Part shown: piece by piece, positions 47,831 to 57,571 of the stretch
Numbering within the stretch: the first letter of the stretch is position 1
How the letters are laid out: each line of letters starts with the position of its first letter
Source: AG25 sp035518815
GTDB lineage: Bacteria > Gemmatimonadota > Gemmatimonadetes > Gemmatimonadales > GWC2-71-9
Direction of reading: 5' to 3'
Assembly (NCBI GenBank): GCA_035518815.1
Contig: DATIXG010000139.1
Coordinates: forward strand, 24,883 to 88,882
DNA: 64,000 nucleotides
Translations under genes and position numbers: made by a program
Notes under the pieces: model-generated
The model's input: only the letters and a program-made list of their open reading frames with translations
The model's database searches: none
What the model was told of the DNA's origin: nothing

Positions 47831-49163
47831 TGATTCCCTCCACCCCGACGACCTCGATTCCTGCGGCGGCCACTCGCGAGCGCGCAGAGACAAACGCGCG
47901 GTGGAATCCCTGGCGTCCGGCCTCGGCGAGCCGCCGCTCCACCGCCGTCACGGGCCGGACTTCTCCCCCCAGCCCCACCTCGCCAAGGAACACGGCGTCC
48001 GACGGCAGGGGCCGATCGCGCACGCTCGACACGAGCGCCGCGACCACCGCCAGATCGGTGGACGGCTCGATCGCCCGGACACCGCCTGTGACATTCACAA
48101 AGACGTCCAGGCTCCCACAGGGCACCCCACCCCGCCTCTCGAGTACGGCGAGCAGCAGCGCGAGACGCCGATGATCGAGCCCCGTGGTGACCCGCTGCGG
48201 CGTGCCGAAGCCAGCCTTGGTCGCGAGCGCCTGGATCTCGACCAGCATAGGGCGCGTGCCTTCGATCAGCGCCGCGACGGCCGAGCCCGGCACGCCGGTC
48301 ACGCGGCTCGCGAGGAACGCTGCGCCCGGATCGAGCACCGGCTCGAGACCATCGCCGGTCATGCGGAACACGCCGACTTCATCCACCGAGCCGAACCGGT
48401 TCTTCACGGCGCGCAGGATGCGGTGATCGTAACTCGGCTCGCCCTCGAAGTAGAGAACCGTGTCGACGATGTGCTCGAGGGTGCGGGGCCCCGCGATCGC
48501 GCCGCCCTTGGTGACGTGTCCCACGACGAACACGGCGGGCCCCGACTCCTTGGCGAAGCGCATCAGGCGGGCCGCGCACTCGCGCACCTGCCCCACGTTG
48601 CCCGGCGCGCCCTCGAGGGTATCGGTGTAGCTCGTCTGGATCGAGTCGACGAACACGACCCGCGCACCCACGCCGCGCGCGTGGTGCACCATGGCTTCGA
48701 CGTTGGTCTCGCCCAGGACGTGCACCGCGCCCGCGTCATCGGCCAGGCGGTCGGCGCGCAGGCGCAGCTGGTGCGGCGACTCCTCGCCGGACACGTAGAG
48801 CGTCGGCACCCCGGCCCGCTCGAGGCGGGCGGCGCATTGCAGCAGGAGGGTGGACTTCCCGATCCCGGGCTCGCCGCCCACCAGCACCACGGAACCGGGG
48901 ACGATGCCGCCACCGAGCACGAAGTCGAGCTCCGGGAGACCGGTCTGCCACCGCGCGAGGGCGTCGCTCGCGACGGTTGCCAACCGCACCGGGGGGCTAC
49001 CCGTCGCATCACTCGAACGCCTGACCGCCCGACTGCTTGACCGCCCTAGCGGCTCCTCCACGAGGCTGTTCCACGCGCCACACGCCTCGCAGCGCCCGCC
49101 CCATTTCGGCTGCTCGGCGCCGCACTCGGCACAGCGGAAGACGGAACGGTCCTTAGCGGGCAC
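47802..49163 (-). CDS. radA: DNA repair protein RadA (Sms)
   Basis: The 453-residue RecA-like ATPase acts in recombination and branch migration. The N-terminal zinc finger is C11, C14, C25 and C28; Walker A GGEPGIGKS is at 97-105; the RadA-specific KNRFGSVDEVGVFRM follows; and a Lon-like C-terminal domain (VFLGEVGLGGEVRPV) is present. The GTG at 49163 overlaps the dnaB stop. It is translated just before ispD. Confidence 0.95.
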   Translation of the reverse strand: MPAKDRSVFRCAECGAEQPKWGGRCEACGAWNSLVEEPLGRSSSRAVRRSSDATGSPPVRLATVASDALARWQTGLPELDFVLGGGIVPGSVVLVGGEPGIGKSTLLLQCAARLERAGVPTLYVSGEESPHQLRLRADRLADDAGAVHVLGETNVEAMVHHARGVGARVVFVDSIQTSYTDTLEGAPGNVGQVRECAARLMRFAKESGPAVFVVGHVTKGGAIAGPRTLEHIVDTVLYFEGEPSYDHRILRAVKNRFGSVDEVGVFRMTGDGLEPVLDPGAAFLASRVTGVPGSAVAALIEGTRPMLVEIQALATKAGFGTPQRVTTGLDHRRLALLLAVLERRGGVPCGSLDVFVNVTGGVRAIEPSTDLAVVAALVSSVRDRPLPSDAVFLGEVGLGGEVRPVTAVERRLAEAGRQGFHRAFVSARSRVAAAGIEVVGVEGISDLAQRLAA

Positions 49164-50568
49164 GCACCGCCTCCGCCGGGGCTTCGCGTGACGTGTAGTT
49201 GTCGAACCGGGTCCATTCCTTCTTGAAGACGAGCTTGATGGTGCCGGTGGGCCCATTGCGTTGCTTGCCCACGATCAGCTCCGCCATGCCCTCGAGGCTG
49301 TTGCCATCCTTGTCGGTGGGACCGTCGTACATCTCCTGCCGGTAGATGAAGAGGACGACGTCGGCGTCCTGTTCGATCGCGCCCGACTCGCGCAAGTCGG
49401 CCAGCTGGGGACGGCGGTGTTCCCCGCCACGTTGCTCCGGCGCCCGGGAGAGCTGGGACAGTGCCACGAGCGGCACATTCAGCTCCTTTGCCAGGGCCTT
49501 GAGGGACCGGGAGATGTAGGAGATCTCCTGCTGACGGTTCTCGGAGTCCTTGGGCCCCTGCATCAGCTGCAGGTAGTCCACGACGACCAGCCCGATGTCG
49601 TGCTCTGCCTTCAGGCGTCTGGCCTTGGAGCGCATGGCCAGCGGAGAGATCATCGCGCTATCGTCGATCCAAATGGGAGCGGTGCCTAGGAGCCCGGCCG
49701 CGCGCGCCAGCTTGGGATAGTCCTCGTCTCGGAGCTGGCCGCGTCGCAACCGCTCGCCGTTGACCATGCCTTCGGAGCACAGGAGTCGTTGGACCAGCTG
49801 GTCCTTCGACATTTCGAGCGAGAAGAGCCCGATGCCGACCCGGTGCTCGATCGCCGCGTGCTGCACGATGTTGAGCGCCAGCGCCGTCTTGCCCATCGAC
49901 GGCCGGGCGGCGAGCACGATGAGATCTCCGGGTTGAAAGCCCGCGGTGTAGGTGTCCAGCTCCGTGAATCCGGTCACGACCCCGGTGGCGCCACCACCCC
50001 CCTGCTGCAGCTGCTCGATCCGCTCCATGGCGGGCCAGATCAGCTCCTTGATCCGAATGAACTCTTCGGCCCGCCGCAGCTGCACGACCTCGAAGACCCG
50101 TCGCTCGGCCTGATCGAGGACCTCAGTCGTGCTGCCGCGCGACTCGTACACCTCCGTCACGATGTTGGTGGCCGCTTCGATCAGCCGCCGCTGAATGGCC
50201 TTGTCGCGAACAATCGAGGCGTGAAACTCGATATTGGCCGAGGTTGGTACGGCATCGATCAGGGCGCTGATGTACTCCAAGCCCCCGGCACGATCGAGAT
50301 CGCCCCGTTGCTGCAGCTCGTTCTTCAGGGTGATGGGATCGATGACGTCCGAGCGCTCGATCAGGGCGACCATCGCTCTGTACAGCATGCGATGGCGCTC
50401 CTTGTAAAACATCGTGTCGTCGAGGTGCTCGGCGGCGCGCAGCGCCGCGTTCTGGTCGAGCATCATCGCGCACAGGACGGCCTGTTCGGCCTCGTCGCTG
50501 AACGGGACTTGCCGGCCCGCGTACTCGCGGCTAGTCGCTGAGGATTCGACGCGCGATGTTGACGTCAT
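49153..50568 (-). CDS. dnaB: Replicative DNA helicase DnaB
   Basis: The 471-residue hexameric fork helicase has an N-terminal helical domain (VPFSDEAEQAVLCAMMLDQ onward) and a RecA-like C-terminal domain. The latter carries Walker A ARPSMGKTALALN, Walker B LVVVDYLQLM and the H4/R-finger region DLRESGAIEQDADVVLFIYR. There is no sign of an intein. The ATG overlaps the upstream uracil-DNA glycosylase by 38 bases. Confidence 0.97.
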   Translation of the reverse strand: MTSTSRVESSATSREYAGRQVPFSDEAEQAVLCAMMLDQNAALRAAEHLDDTMFYKERHRMLYRAMVALIERSDVIDPITLKNELQQRGDLDRAGGLEYISALIDAVPTSANIEFHASIVRDKAIQRRLIEAATNIVTEVYESRGSTTEVLDQAERRVFEVVQLRRAEEFIRIKELIWPAMERIEQLQQGGGGATGVVTGFTELDTYTAGFQPGDLIVLAARPSMGKTALALNIVQHAAIEHRVGIGLFSLEMSKDQLVQRLLCSEGMVNGERLRRGQLRDEDYPKLARAAGLLGTAPIWIDDSAMISPLAMRSKARRLKAEHDIGLVVVDYLQLMQGPKDSENRQQEISYISRSLKALAKELNVPLVALSQLSRAPEQRGGEHRRPQLADLRESGAIEQDADVVLFIYRQEMYDGPTDKDGNSLEGMAELIVGKQRNGPTGTIKLVFKKEWTRFDNYTSREAPAEAVRAR

Positions 50569-51301
50569 GCCAGGTAGGTCTCTTCCAATTGGGATTCCGG
50601 AGCAGGGCGGCCGGATGGTACGTAACGATAACCGGGATGCCGCGGAAGCGGTGAATGTGGTCCCGCATCGAGCCCAATGACTGTTTCGTGTTGAGCAGGG
50701 ACTGCGCCGCCGTGTTGCCCATCGCCAGGATCACCTTCGGCTTGAGCAGCTCGAGCTGGCGATGCAGATACGGCAGACAGGTCGCGATCTCGTCGTAGAG
50801 CGGCTGCCGGTTCTCGGGCGGGCGGCACTTCACGATGTTGCAGATGAACACCTGCTCGCGCGGCAGATCGATCGCCGCGAGGATCTTGGTGAGCAGCTCG
50901 CCGGCCGGCCCGACGAACGGGCGCCCCGTCTCGTCTTCCACGCGCCCGGGACCCTCTCCCACGACCGCCAGCCGCGCGTCGCTCGGGCCCTCTCCGGGGA
51001 CGGTGTGCGTCCGGCCTTCGCACAAGCGGCACCTCGTGCACTGGGCGACGAGACTGGCGACCGCTTCGATCGTCCCGCACCGGGAGATCGGATCGGTGGC
51101 GAAGAGATCGCCCGCGGGGGGGTCGTAGAAAACGCCGGGTGGAGGGAGCGGAGCGGGGGCAGGGTTAGGCTCCGGCAGCCCCGGGGCGTCGCCCCGGGGA
51201 TAACCGGAAGCCGGCTCCGCTGGCGTCAGCACCACCGGGTCACCGCCGAGCAACCGTTGTTGTTCCAGGTACTGCCGCGCCAGAGCCCGCCCGTCGCTCA
51301 C
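50531..51301 (-). CDS. Family 4 uracil-DNA glycosylase with Fe-S cluster
   Basis: The 256-residue enzyme removes uracil from DNA. The conserved core begins after a ~75-residue Pro-rich N-terminus. The core motif VVGEGPGRVEDETGRPFVGPAG (split here) matches thermophilic UDGa, and the catalytic-region motif is TYHPAALLRNP. Cysteines in CTRCRLC plus CNIVKC and CLPYLH positions supply the [4Fe-4S] cluster. The start is GTG at 51301 overlapping the coaBC stop (GTGA). Family 4 is typical of thermophiles and many Gram-positives but is widespread. Confidence 0.9.
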   Translation of the reverse strand: MSDGRALARQYLEQQRLLGGDPVVLTPAEPASGYPRGDAPGLPEPNPAPAPLPPPGVFYDPPAGDLFATDPISRCGTIEAVASLVAQCTRCRLCEGRTHTVPGEGPSDARLAVVGEGPGRVEDETGRPFVGPAGELLTKILAAIDLPREQVFICNIVKCRPPENRQPLYDEIATCLPYLHRQLELLKPKVILAMGNTAAQSLLNTKQSLGSMRDHIHRFRGIPVIVTYHPAALLRNPNWKRPTWHDVNIARRILSD

Positions 51302-52491
51302 AAGAGCACGTGCTCCACCTCGTCGAGGATTCGTTCCGCCACGTCGCGCTTGGACAGGAGCGGCAGCGCTGTCGGCTCACCGCTCCGGCGCACGATGGTC
51401 ACACGATTCGTGGCGACCTCGAACCCCGCGCCGGGCTCGAGCGCGTCGTTCAAGATGACCAAATCGAGCGCTTTATCTTGCAGCTTCTGCTTCGCGCGCG
51501 CAACAATGTCGCCGCCCGCTTCGAGCGCGAAGCCCACCACCACGCACCCCTTCGGCCGTTCGAGCGTCCCCACGACGTCGGGCGTCGCTTCCAGCTCGAG
51601 GGTGAGGTGTCCCGCGCCGCGGGCCTGCTTTGTCGTCGCCGGCGCGGCCGGTCGAAAGTCCGCCGGCGCCGCCGCCATGATCAGCACGTCCGCCTTCTTG
51701 ATCAATGCCTGCAGCGCGCGCTGCAGCTCCGCGGTCGTTTCCACGCGATGAGCCGTCACGCCCGCAGGCAGAGGCAGGCTGGTCGGTCCGGACACGAGCA
51801 CCACCTCGGCGCCGCGCTCGCTCGCGGCTTCGGCGAGCGCGTATCCCATCTGGCCGCTCGACGGATTCGTGATCACGCGCACCGGATCGATGTGCTCGCG
51901 CGTGGGACCGGCGGTGACGATGACGTGCTTGCCGCGCAGCGGGCTCGCGGGCGCGAGCAGCCGGCCCGCCGCGCCGAGGATCGCCTCGGGCTCGCTCATC
52001 CTGCCCGGCCGCTCGCTCGGACCCTCGGCGAGCGCCCCGACATCGGGACCGATCATGTGCCAGCCGCGCTGGACCAGGGTCTTCAAGTTGGCCTGCGTCG
52101 CGGGATGGGCATACATGGCGTCGTTCATGGCGGGGGCGCACAAGACCGGCCCCGTACGGGCGAGGAGGAGCGTGGTGAGCAGGTCGTCGGCCAGGCCCTG
52201 CGCCGCGCGGGCGAGCAGATTGGCCGTGGCCGGCGCGATGACGACGAGGTCAGCGGTCTTGGCGAGTTCGATGTGAGCGAGCGCCCGGCCGGGCTCCCAC
52301 AGCGAGCCCAGGACCGGGCGCCCGGTGAGCGCCTCGAAGGTCGGGGCCCCCACGAATTCCGCGGCGGCGGCCGTCAGCACGACATCCACCCGCGCACCGC
52401 CCTCGGTGAGCCGCCGGGCGAGGATACAGCTCTTGTAGCAGGCGATCCCGCCCGACACGCCGAGGACGACGTGCCGGCCGGCGAACGGCAT
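51298..52491 (-). CDS. coaBC: Bifunctional CoaBC (phosphopantothenoylcysteine synthetase/decarboxylase)
   Basis: The 397-residue fusion covers two steps of coenzyme A synthesis. The N-terminal flavoprotein decarboxylase (CoaC) has GVSGGIACYKS and LCAPAMNDAMYAHPATQ, with the active-site asparagine region. The C-terminal synthetase (CoaB) has VTAGPTREHIDPVRVITNPSSG and later KKADVLIMAAAPADF. The ATG at 52491 shares one base with the rpoZ stop. Confidence 0.95.
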   Translation of the reverse strand: MPFAGRHVVLGVSGGIACYKSCILARRLTEGGARVDVVLTAAAAEFVGAPTFEALTGRPVLGSLWEPGRALAHIELAKTADLVVIAPATANLLARAAQGLADDLLTTLLLARTGPVLCAPAMNDAMYAHPATQANLKTLVQRGWHMIGPDVGALAEGPSERPGRMSEPEAILGAAGRLLAPASPLRGKHVIVTAGPTREHIDPVRVITNPSSGQMGYALAEAASERGAEVVLVSGPTSLPLPAGVTAHRVETTAELQRALQALIKKADVLIMAAAPADFRPAAPATTKQARGAGHLTLELEATPDVVGTLERPKGCVVVGFALEAGGDIVARAKQKLQDKALDLVILNDALEPGAGFEVATNRVTIVRRSGEPTALPLLSKRDVAERILDEVEHVLL

Positions 52492-52703
52492 CAGCCTTCC
52501 TGGCGCCGCCGCCGGACCAGCCGGTAAGTGAGCCGGCCCGCGACCAGCTCGTCCAGCGCCCGGGTCGTGAGCTTCTTCTCGAAATCGACCGAGCGATCGC
52601 GCGGAAAGTCGTTGACAAAGCGCGCGAACTTCGCGGCGACGAGCATCCCGAGATACTTGTTGCCGGTCTGCGTCGCGACTTCAGTGGGGGTAACGATGCG
52701 CAT
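52491..52703 (-). CDS. rpoZ: RNA polymerase omega subunit
   Basis: The 70-residue protein is short and basic at its C-terminus. The region KYLGMLVAAKFARFVNDF followed by KKLTTRALDELVAGRLTYRLV matches the RpoZ helices that brace the beta-prime subunit. It lies in the conserved gmk-rpoZ-coaBC order; the ATG follows the gmk stop directly. Confidence 0.88.
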   Translation of the reverse strand: MRIVTPTEVATQTGNKYLGMLVAAKFARFVNDFPRDRSVDFEKKLTTRALDELVAGRLTYRLVRRRRQEG

Positions 52704-53372
52704 CTAGTGCTTGCCTTTCAACTGAGTGTAGAGTTCCACCTTCGCCTCCTGGAAGCCGGCGGCGAACTCCTCGATCCACCTGTTCAACTGAGGCATGTCG
52801 CGCCTCGGTCCACGGCCCAGCTCGACGATCTCGCGAAGGGTACCCACTGCCTGATCCAGATCGTCGTTCTTCACGATGTAGTCAAACGCCGAACAATGTC
52901 TGAGTTCCTCTTGAGCTCGCGACAGGCGAGCCTCGAGCTGCTTCACCGTCTCCGTCCCCCGCCCGTGGAGGCGGGCAACCAGGACCTGGGGCGACGACGG
53001 CAACACGAACACGCTGACGAGGTTGTCCCCCTGCCAGGACTTGCGAATCTGCTCCGCGCCGACCACCTCGATATCGAGCAGCGCGTGCTTGCCGCTTCCC
53101 AAGATTCGGTCGATTTCACTTCTCGGCGTTCCGTACCACTCGCCCGCATATTCCGCCGTCTCGAGAAAGCGCCCGTCTCGTTTCCAGCGCTCGAACTCGG
53201 CGCGATCCAGGAAGTGGTACGCCTCCCCGTCCCTCTCCCCCGTCCGTGGCATTCGCGTCGTCGCCGACACGGAGATCGCGTACCGGTCCGGGTGCGTTTC
53301 GACGAGCCTCCGCGTGATGGTCGTCTTCCCCGCACCAGAGGGTGCTGAGACAATGACGACCCGCGGGGTCAC
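52704..53372 (-). CDS. gmk: Guanylate kinase
   Basis: The 222-residue P-loop kinase phosphorylates GMP to GDP. Walker A SAPSGAGKTTI is at 9-19, and the GMP-binding SATTRMPRTGERDGEAYHF and FLETAEYAGEWYGTP stretches are in place. It uses GTG at 53372, overlapping the yicC stop (GTGA). The C-terminus ends in VELYTQLKGKH. Confidence 0.96.
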   Translation of the reverse strand: MTPRVVIVSAPSGAGKTTITRRLVETHPDRYAISVSATTRMPRTGERDGEAYHFLDRAEFERWKRDGRFLETAEYAGEWYGTPRSEIDRILGSGKHALLDIEVVGAEQIRKSWQGDNLVSVFVLPSSPQVLVARLHGRGTETVKQLEARLSRAQEELRHCSAFDYIVKNDDLDQAVGTLREIVELGRGPRRDMPQLNRWIEEFAAGFQEAKVELYTQLKGKH

Positions 53373-54250
53373 TCGAGGTTCTCGATCTGTTCGCGGACGC
53401 GCTCGAGCTCGCCCTTCATCGCGATCACCGTCTGCGTGATGGTCGCGTCGTTCGCCTTGGACCCGATCGTGTTCACCTCGCGCAATAGCTCCTGCGCGAG
53501 AAACCCGAGCTGCTTGCCCGACCGGCCCTCCGTGCGGAGCGCTTCGCGGCAGGCGGCGAGGTGAGTCCGCAGCCGCACCAGCTCCTCGGTGATGTCTACG
53601 CGGTCGGCGAGCAGCGCCACCTCGAGCGCGAGCCGCTGGTCGTCCACCTTCACCCCTGCCGCGAGCTCGGCGACGGCGCGCTTCAACCGCTCGTATTCCG
53701 CGGCCAGGCGGGCGGGCGCGCGGCCCTCGACCACCTGCGCCCCGGCCTCGAGGGCGTCGAGCCGCGCCCGCAGGTCGACGGCGAGCGCCTCGCCCTCCCG
53801 CTCGCGCATCGCGAGCACCTCGCGGGCGGCGACGTCCACGATCGGCTCGAGCGCCGCCCAGCTCAGCGGCTCCTCAACCTCATCGTTGCCGGCCGCGTGG
53901 AGCACGTCCGGATGCCGGGCCACGAAGCCCAGCTCGGGCTCCCCTTTCAACCGGAGCTTCTTCTTCAGCTCCTTCAGCGCCGCCACCACCTGGCGCGCCC
54001 GGGCGAGGTCCACCGCGATCCCACCGTCGGCGCGCGGCGCCTCGACCCAGCGCACCGAGACCGACACGTGCCCGCGCTCGAGCAGCTTGTGCAGGTGCTC
54101 GCGCAGCTGATGCTCCGCGGTCGCGAGCTCCGCCGGCAGGCGCAGCTGCGGACTGTAATAGCGGTGGTTCACGGTGCGGATCTCGATCCGCAGCCGTCCG
54201 CCCAGCACGTTGCCTTCGGCTGAGCCGAAGCCCGTCATGCTCCGGGGCAC
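53369..54250 (-). CDS. yicC: YicC family endoribonuclease/stress protein
   Basis: The 293-residue protein starts PRSMTGFGSAEG, the family N-terminus, with RTVNHRYYSPQLRLP soon after and the C-terminal LGFLAQELLREVNTIGSKANDA (split here). YicC proteins are ribonucleases in several bacteria and are usually next to gmk, as here. The given start is GTG at 54250; ATG at 54238 (MTGFGS) is also plausible. Confidence 0.92.
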   Translation of the reverse strand: MPRSMTGFGSAEGNVLGGRLRIEIRTVNHRYYSPQLRLPAELATAEHQLREHLHKLLERGHVSVSVRWVEAPRADGGIAVDLARARQVVAALKELKKKLRLKGEPELGFVARHPDVLHAAGNDEVEEPLSWAALEPIVDVAAREVLAMREREGEALAVDLRARLDALEAGAQVVEGRAPARLAAEYERLKRAVAELAAGVKVDDQRLALEVALLADRVDITEELVRLRTHLAACREALRTEGRSGKQLGFLAQELLREVNTIGSKANDATITQTVIAMKGELERVREQIENLE

Positions 54251-54293
54251 AATCTTTAAGCCTAGTCGTTCAACAGACTTAGGTCAATCGGGC

Positions 54294-56066
54294 TCAGTTG
54301 GTAAACCGCCATCTCACTCCGTAGTACTGGAAGTTGCGCGGGTACTCGATCCCGGGCACGTAGCCGCCGCGGAACGCGCGAGCGTTTCGCGTCTCCCAGA
54401 AAATCGTGACGCCCGCAATGCGGATCTGCGCGTTGATGTCGATGAACGTCGCGGGCGCCAGCTCGAAGGTGGTGATCGCGCCGCTCAGACTGTCCCGGAC
54501 GAACCCGGCCGTGCCGCCCGCGCTCCACGATTCGACCGCCGCTTCCGCGCGCAGCGCGAAGATCCCACTGCGGTACACCCGCCAGAACTTCGAGTAGAAG
54601 GTCAGCGAGTAGCGGCCGTGACGCGGCGGCTCGAAGTCCCCGCCGTTGTGGACAGGATCGAAGTACCACCCGGACACCGTGAGGCCCGGTGCCAAATGGA
54701 GGCCGCCGTAGATGGTGAAATAGTTGGTCGACGGCGTGGGCGAGAGCCCGCTGATCGCCCCCAGGCTCGGCAGCGCGCCTTCCGCCGGCGCGTACGCGTC
54801 CCGCCGCGCGGCGCCGACGTCGATCGTTACCCAGCGATGCTCAAGGCGGATGCCCCCTTCCAGGTCCCGGGTTCGCTGCACGGTATCGGTCGGCAAAATC
54901 GGCGCCCCCACCTCATTGGTCCATACCACGTCGCCGTGCGCATAGAAGCCGAGGGGCAGCGTGATCCCGAGCGTGAGGTGGGCGCGGTCGCCCTTCCGGT
55001 CGTTCGAGTACTCACTGTGCCGGGCGTCGCCGGCGAGAGTGAACGGACGAAGGAAATTCCACGCCGCCTGCGCCTCGAATTGCCACGGCGTTTGGTCGAG
55101 CCCGTAGCGGGCGATCAATGCCGCTGACGTGTGCCGCCCAATGTTCGAGAGGGTGAGACTCGCCTGCGACACGCTGCGATCGCCCACCAGTTGATCGTTC
55201 GTCACAGACGCCGTCGCGAGCATCAGGTCGAGTCTCGTGCCGCGGCCGTCGGGCCGCCCCCCGACAAAGAAGCGCGCGATCTCGTCCACGCGCTTCGAGG
55301 CGCGCCCGGCCACCAGCGGCGTGTCCACCGCGGTGCGGTGCCAGTCCGCGCTCACGATCTGCAGCGAAGCGCCCAGGTTGGGCCGCATGTAATCGGCCTG
55401 AAACCAGAGGTCGGTGCTGTGGAACGGCGTGGACGTGGTGCCCCCGATGCCGCTCAAGTCGTTCCAGTCGGCCACGACGGAAAGCCCCAAGCCCGAGCGC
55501 CAGCGTTTGAGGAACGCCGCCCGGTACCCCCGCATGTCGGCCTGCCCCGTGGACACGCCGATCTCGCTCGTGGCGGCCGTGGAGCTTTGGCGACACGATA
55601 CGAGGTAGACCCGGAGCGTGGCGGGCAGCAGGATCACGTCGACGCGCTCGAGCGGGGCGAGGGGAATGCGCGCGGGATCGAGATACACGGAATCTCGTCC
55701 CACGGGCAGATACGGCAGGCCGTCCCAGTACACTTCGAGCGCGGCGGGTCCCCGCCCGCCGTACAGCACGACCTCGGATTGGCCGTACAGACCGCCGCGC
55801 GCGACGTACACGCCTGGGACCCGCTCCAGGAGGTCAGCGAGGGTCTTGGTTGCGGAGAAGACAATGGAGTCGGTCGTGAAGCTGTAGCGGGTGCCGCGCG
55901 GCAACGGGCCCTGCGGAACGGGAACGGGCGGAAGGACGACGAGGACGGGCAGGCTGTCCCGGGTCGTGGAGTCGGTTGCGGTCGTGTCCGCCTGGGCCAG
56001 ACCCTGGCCCGCGGCGGCCTGGGCAGCCGCGCACAGCGCGGCCGCGAGCAGGACCGTGCGGGTCAC
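54294..56066 (-). CDS. Outer-membrane protein with TonB-receptor plug-like domain
   Basis: The 590-residue protein has a signal peptide (VTRTVLLAAALCAAAQAAAGQG), a Pro-rich spacer and a plug-like domain (about 60-150: LADLLERVPGVYVARGG … GLPYLPV … ARIPLAPLERVDVIL). A long region of alternating beta-barrel strands ends in YYGVRWRFTN. No TonB box was recognised. The substrate is unknown. The GTG start at 56066 overlaps the pepA stop (GTGA), so this envelope protein is translated with a cytoplasmic aminopeptidase. It could also be a non-transport barrel. Confidence 0.65.
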   Translation of the reverse strand: MTRTVLLAAALCAAAQAAAGQGLAQADTTATDSTTRDSLPVLVVLPPVPVPQGPLPRGTRYSFTTDSIVFSATKTLADLLERVPGVYVARGGLYGQSEVVLYGGRGPAALEVYWDGLPYLPVGRDSVYLDPARIPLAPLERVDVILLPATLRVYLVSCRQSSTAATSEIGVSTGQADMRGYRAAFLKRWRSGLGLSVVADWNDLSGIGGTTSTPFHSTDLWFQADYMRPNLGASLQIVSADWHRTAVDTPLVAGRASKRVDEIARFFVGGRPDGRGTRLDLMLATASVTNDQLVGDRSVSQASLTLSNIGRHTSAALIARYGLDQTPWQFEAQAAWNFLRPFTLAGDARHSEYSNDRKGDRAHLTLGITLPLGFYAHGDVVWTNEVGAPILPTDTVQRTRDLEGGIRLEHRWVTIDVGAARRDAYAPAEGALPSLGAISGLSPTPSTNYFTIYGGLHLAPGLTVSGWYFDPVHNGGDFEPPRHGRYSLTFYSKFWRVYRSGIFALRAEAAVESWSAGGTAGFVRDSLSGAITTFELAPATFIDINAQIRIAGVTIFWETRNARAFRGGYVPGIEYPRNFQYYGVRWRFTN

Positions 56067-57571
56067 GCCCCCGCGCGCTTGAGGACGAATTCGCTGAACA
56101 GGCGCACGCCGATCGCCGTGGGACCCTTGGCCTGGTGCGGCGCCTCGCTGTCGGTGTAGGCGGTGCCCGCGATATCGAGATGCACCCACGGATACCCCGT
56201 CGCGAACTCCCGCAGGAACCAGCCGCCCGCGATCGTGCCCGCGCCCCGCCCCGCCGAGTTCTTCAGGTCGGCGATGTCCGACCGCAGGAGGTCGCGGTAC
56301 TCCTCCCACAGCGGCAGCTGCCAGCAGCGCTCGCCGGCGCGCTCGCCAGCGTCGCGGACCTCGTTCGTGAGCGCGTCGTCAGTACCCATGAGGCCGATCG
56401 CCGCGTGGCCGAGCGCCACGACCACGGCGCCGGTGAGGGTGGCGGCGTCTACGACGGCCACCGGCTTGAAACGCCGGACGTACGACAGCGCATCGCACAG
56501 GATCAGGCGCCCCTCGGCGTCCGTATTGATGATCTCGATCGTCTTCCCCGCATGGCTCTTGATGACATCGCCGGGTTTTACCGCCGTCCCCGAGGGCAGG
56601 TTTTCCGTTGCCGGAATGAGGCCGACCACGTTGATGGCGGGCTTCAGCCTGCCCAGCATCTCGAACGTCCCGAGCACCGCCGCCGCGCCCGACATGTCGA
56701 ACTTCATGTCCTCCATGTTCTGGGCCGGCTTGATGGAGATCCCCCCGGAATCGAAGGTGACGCCCTTGCCGACGAGCGCGATCGGGGACGCGTCGGTCTT
56801 GCCGCCGCGGTGCTCGAGCACGATGAAGCGAGGCTCCTGCACGCTGCCCTGCGCCACCGCGAGAAGGGTACGCATCCCCTCGCGCTCGAGCTGCGGGCGG
56901 TCGAGGACGGTGAGGGTGAACCCGTACGCGTCGGCGAGGCGTTTGGCCTGCTCCGCGAGATAGGCCGGCGTGCACACGTTCCCCGGTTGCACCTGGAGGA
57001 AGCGGGCCAGCCGGTGCCCGGCGGCGATGGCGTCGCCGATCCTCTGGCCGGCCGTCACCTCCTTGGCTTCGCTCGCGTCGCACACGATCGCGACCGATTC
57101 GACTTCGGGGCGCGGCTCGTCGGACGACGTCTTCATGTCCGTGAAGGTCCAGGCGCCCTGCACCGCGCCTTCGACCACGACCTGGCCCAGGTCGCGCGCG
57201 GCGACGCCGTTCCGGGCCTCGGTCGCGACGGCGAAGGCGAACTGCTTCGCGCCCACGGCACGCGCCCGCTTCGCGGCCACGCCGGCCGCGCGGCGGATGG
57301 TGCCCCGCGCGACGTCGCCCGGCTTCCCCAGGCCGACGAGCAGGATGCGCTGGGGTTTGGCGCCCGGGGGATAGACGAGGCACGTTTCGTCGCGCTTGCC
57401 CTTGAAATCGCCGCTCGCGACCGCGCGGCCCAGCGCGCCGCCGCTCACCTGATCGAGCGGGCCGAGCGAGGGAGGGAGCGTCTTCGCTTCGGTGAGCGCC
57501 ACGGCGACGAGCGGCAGGTCGAGGCTGGCCGCTGGGGTCGTGACGACGCTGCTCGTCATCGGGCTAGACAT
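56063..57571 (-). CDS. pepA: Leucyl aminopeptidase (M17)
   Basis: The 502-residue cytosolic two-metal aminopeptidase degrades short peptides. The catalytic loops are GKGVTFDSGGISIKPAQNMEDMKFDMSGA (split here) and the diagnostic NTDAEGRLILCDALSY, which supply the metal ligands. An N-terminal domain of about 170 residues precedes the catalytic part. The start is ATG at 57571, overlapping the icd stop by eight bases; a second ATG at 57559 is possible. Confidence 0.94.
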   Translation of the reverse strand: MSSPMTSSVVTTPAASLDLPLVAVALTEAKTLPPSLGPLDQVSGGALGRAVASGDFKGKRDETCLVYPPGAKPQRILLVGLGKPGDVARGTIRRAAGVAAKRARAVGAKQFAFAVATEARNGVAARDLGQVVVEGAVQGAWTFTDMKTSSDEPRPEVESVAIVCDASEAKEVTAGQRIGDAIAAGHRLARFLQVQPGNVCTPAYLAEQAKRLADAYGFTLTVLDRPQLEREGMRTLLAVAQGSVQEPRFIVLEHRGGKTDASPIALVGKGVTFDSGGISIKPAQNMEDMKFDMSGAAAVLGTFEMLGRLKPAINVVGLIPATENLPSGTAVKPGDVIKSHAGKTIEIINTDAEGRLILCDALSYVRRFKPVAVVDAATLTGAVVVALGHAAIGLMGTDDALTNEVRDAGERAGERCWQLPLWEEYRDLLRSDIADLKNSAGRGAGTIAGGWFLREFATGYPWVHLDIAGTAYTDSEAPHQAKGPTAIGVRLFSEFVLKRAGA

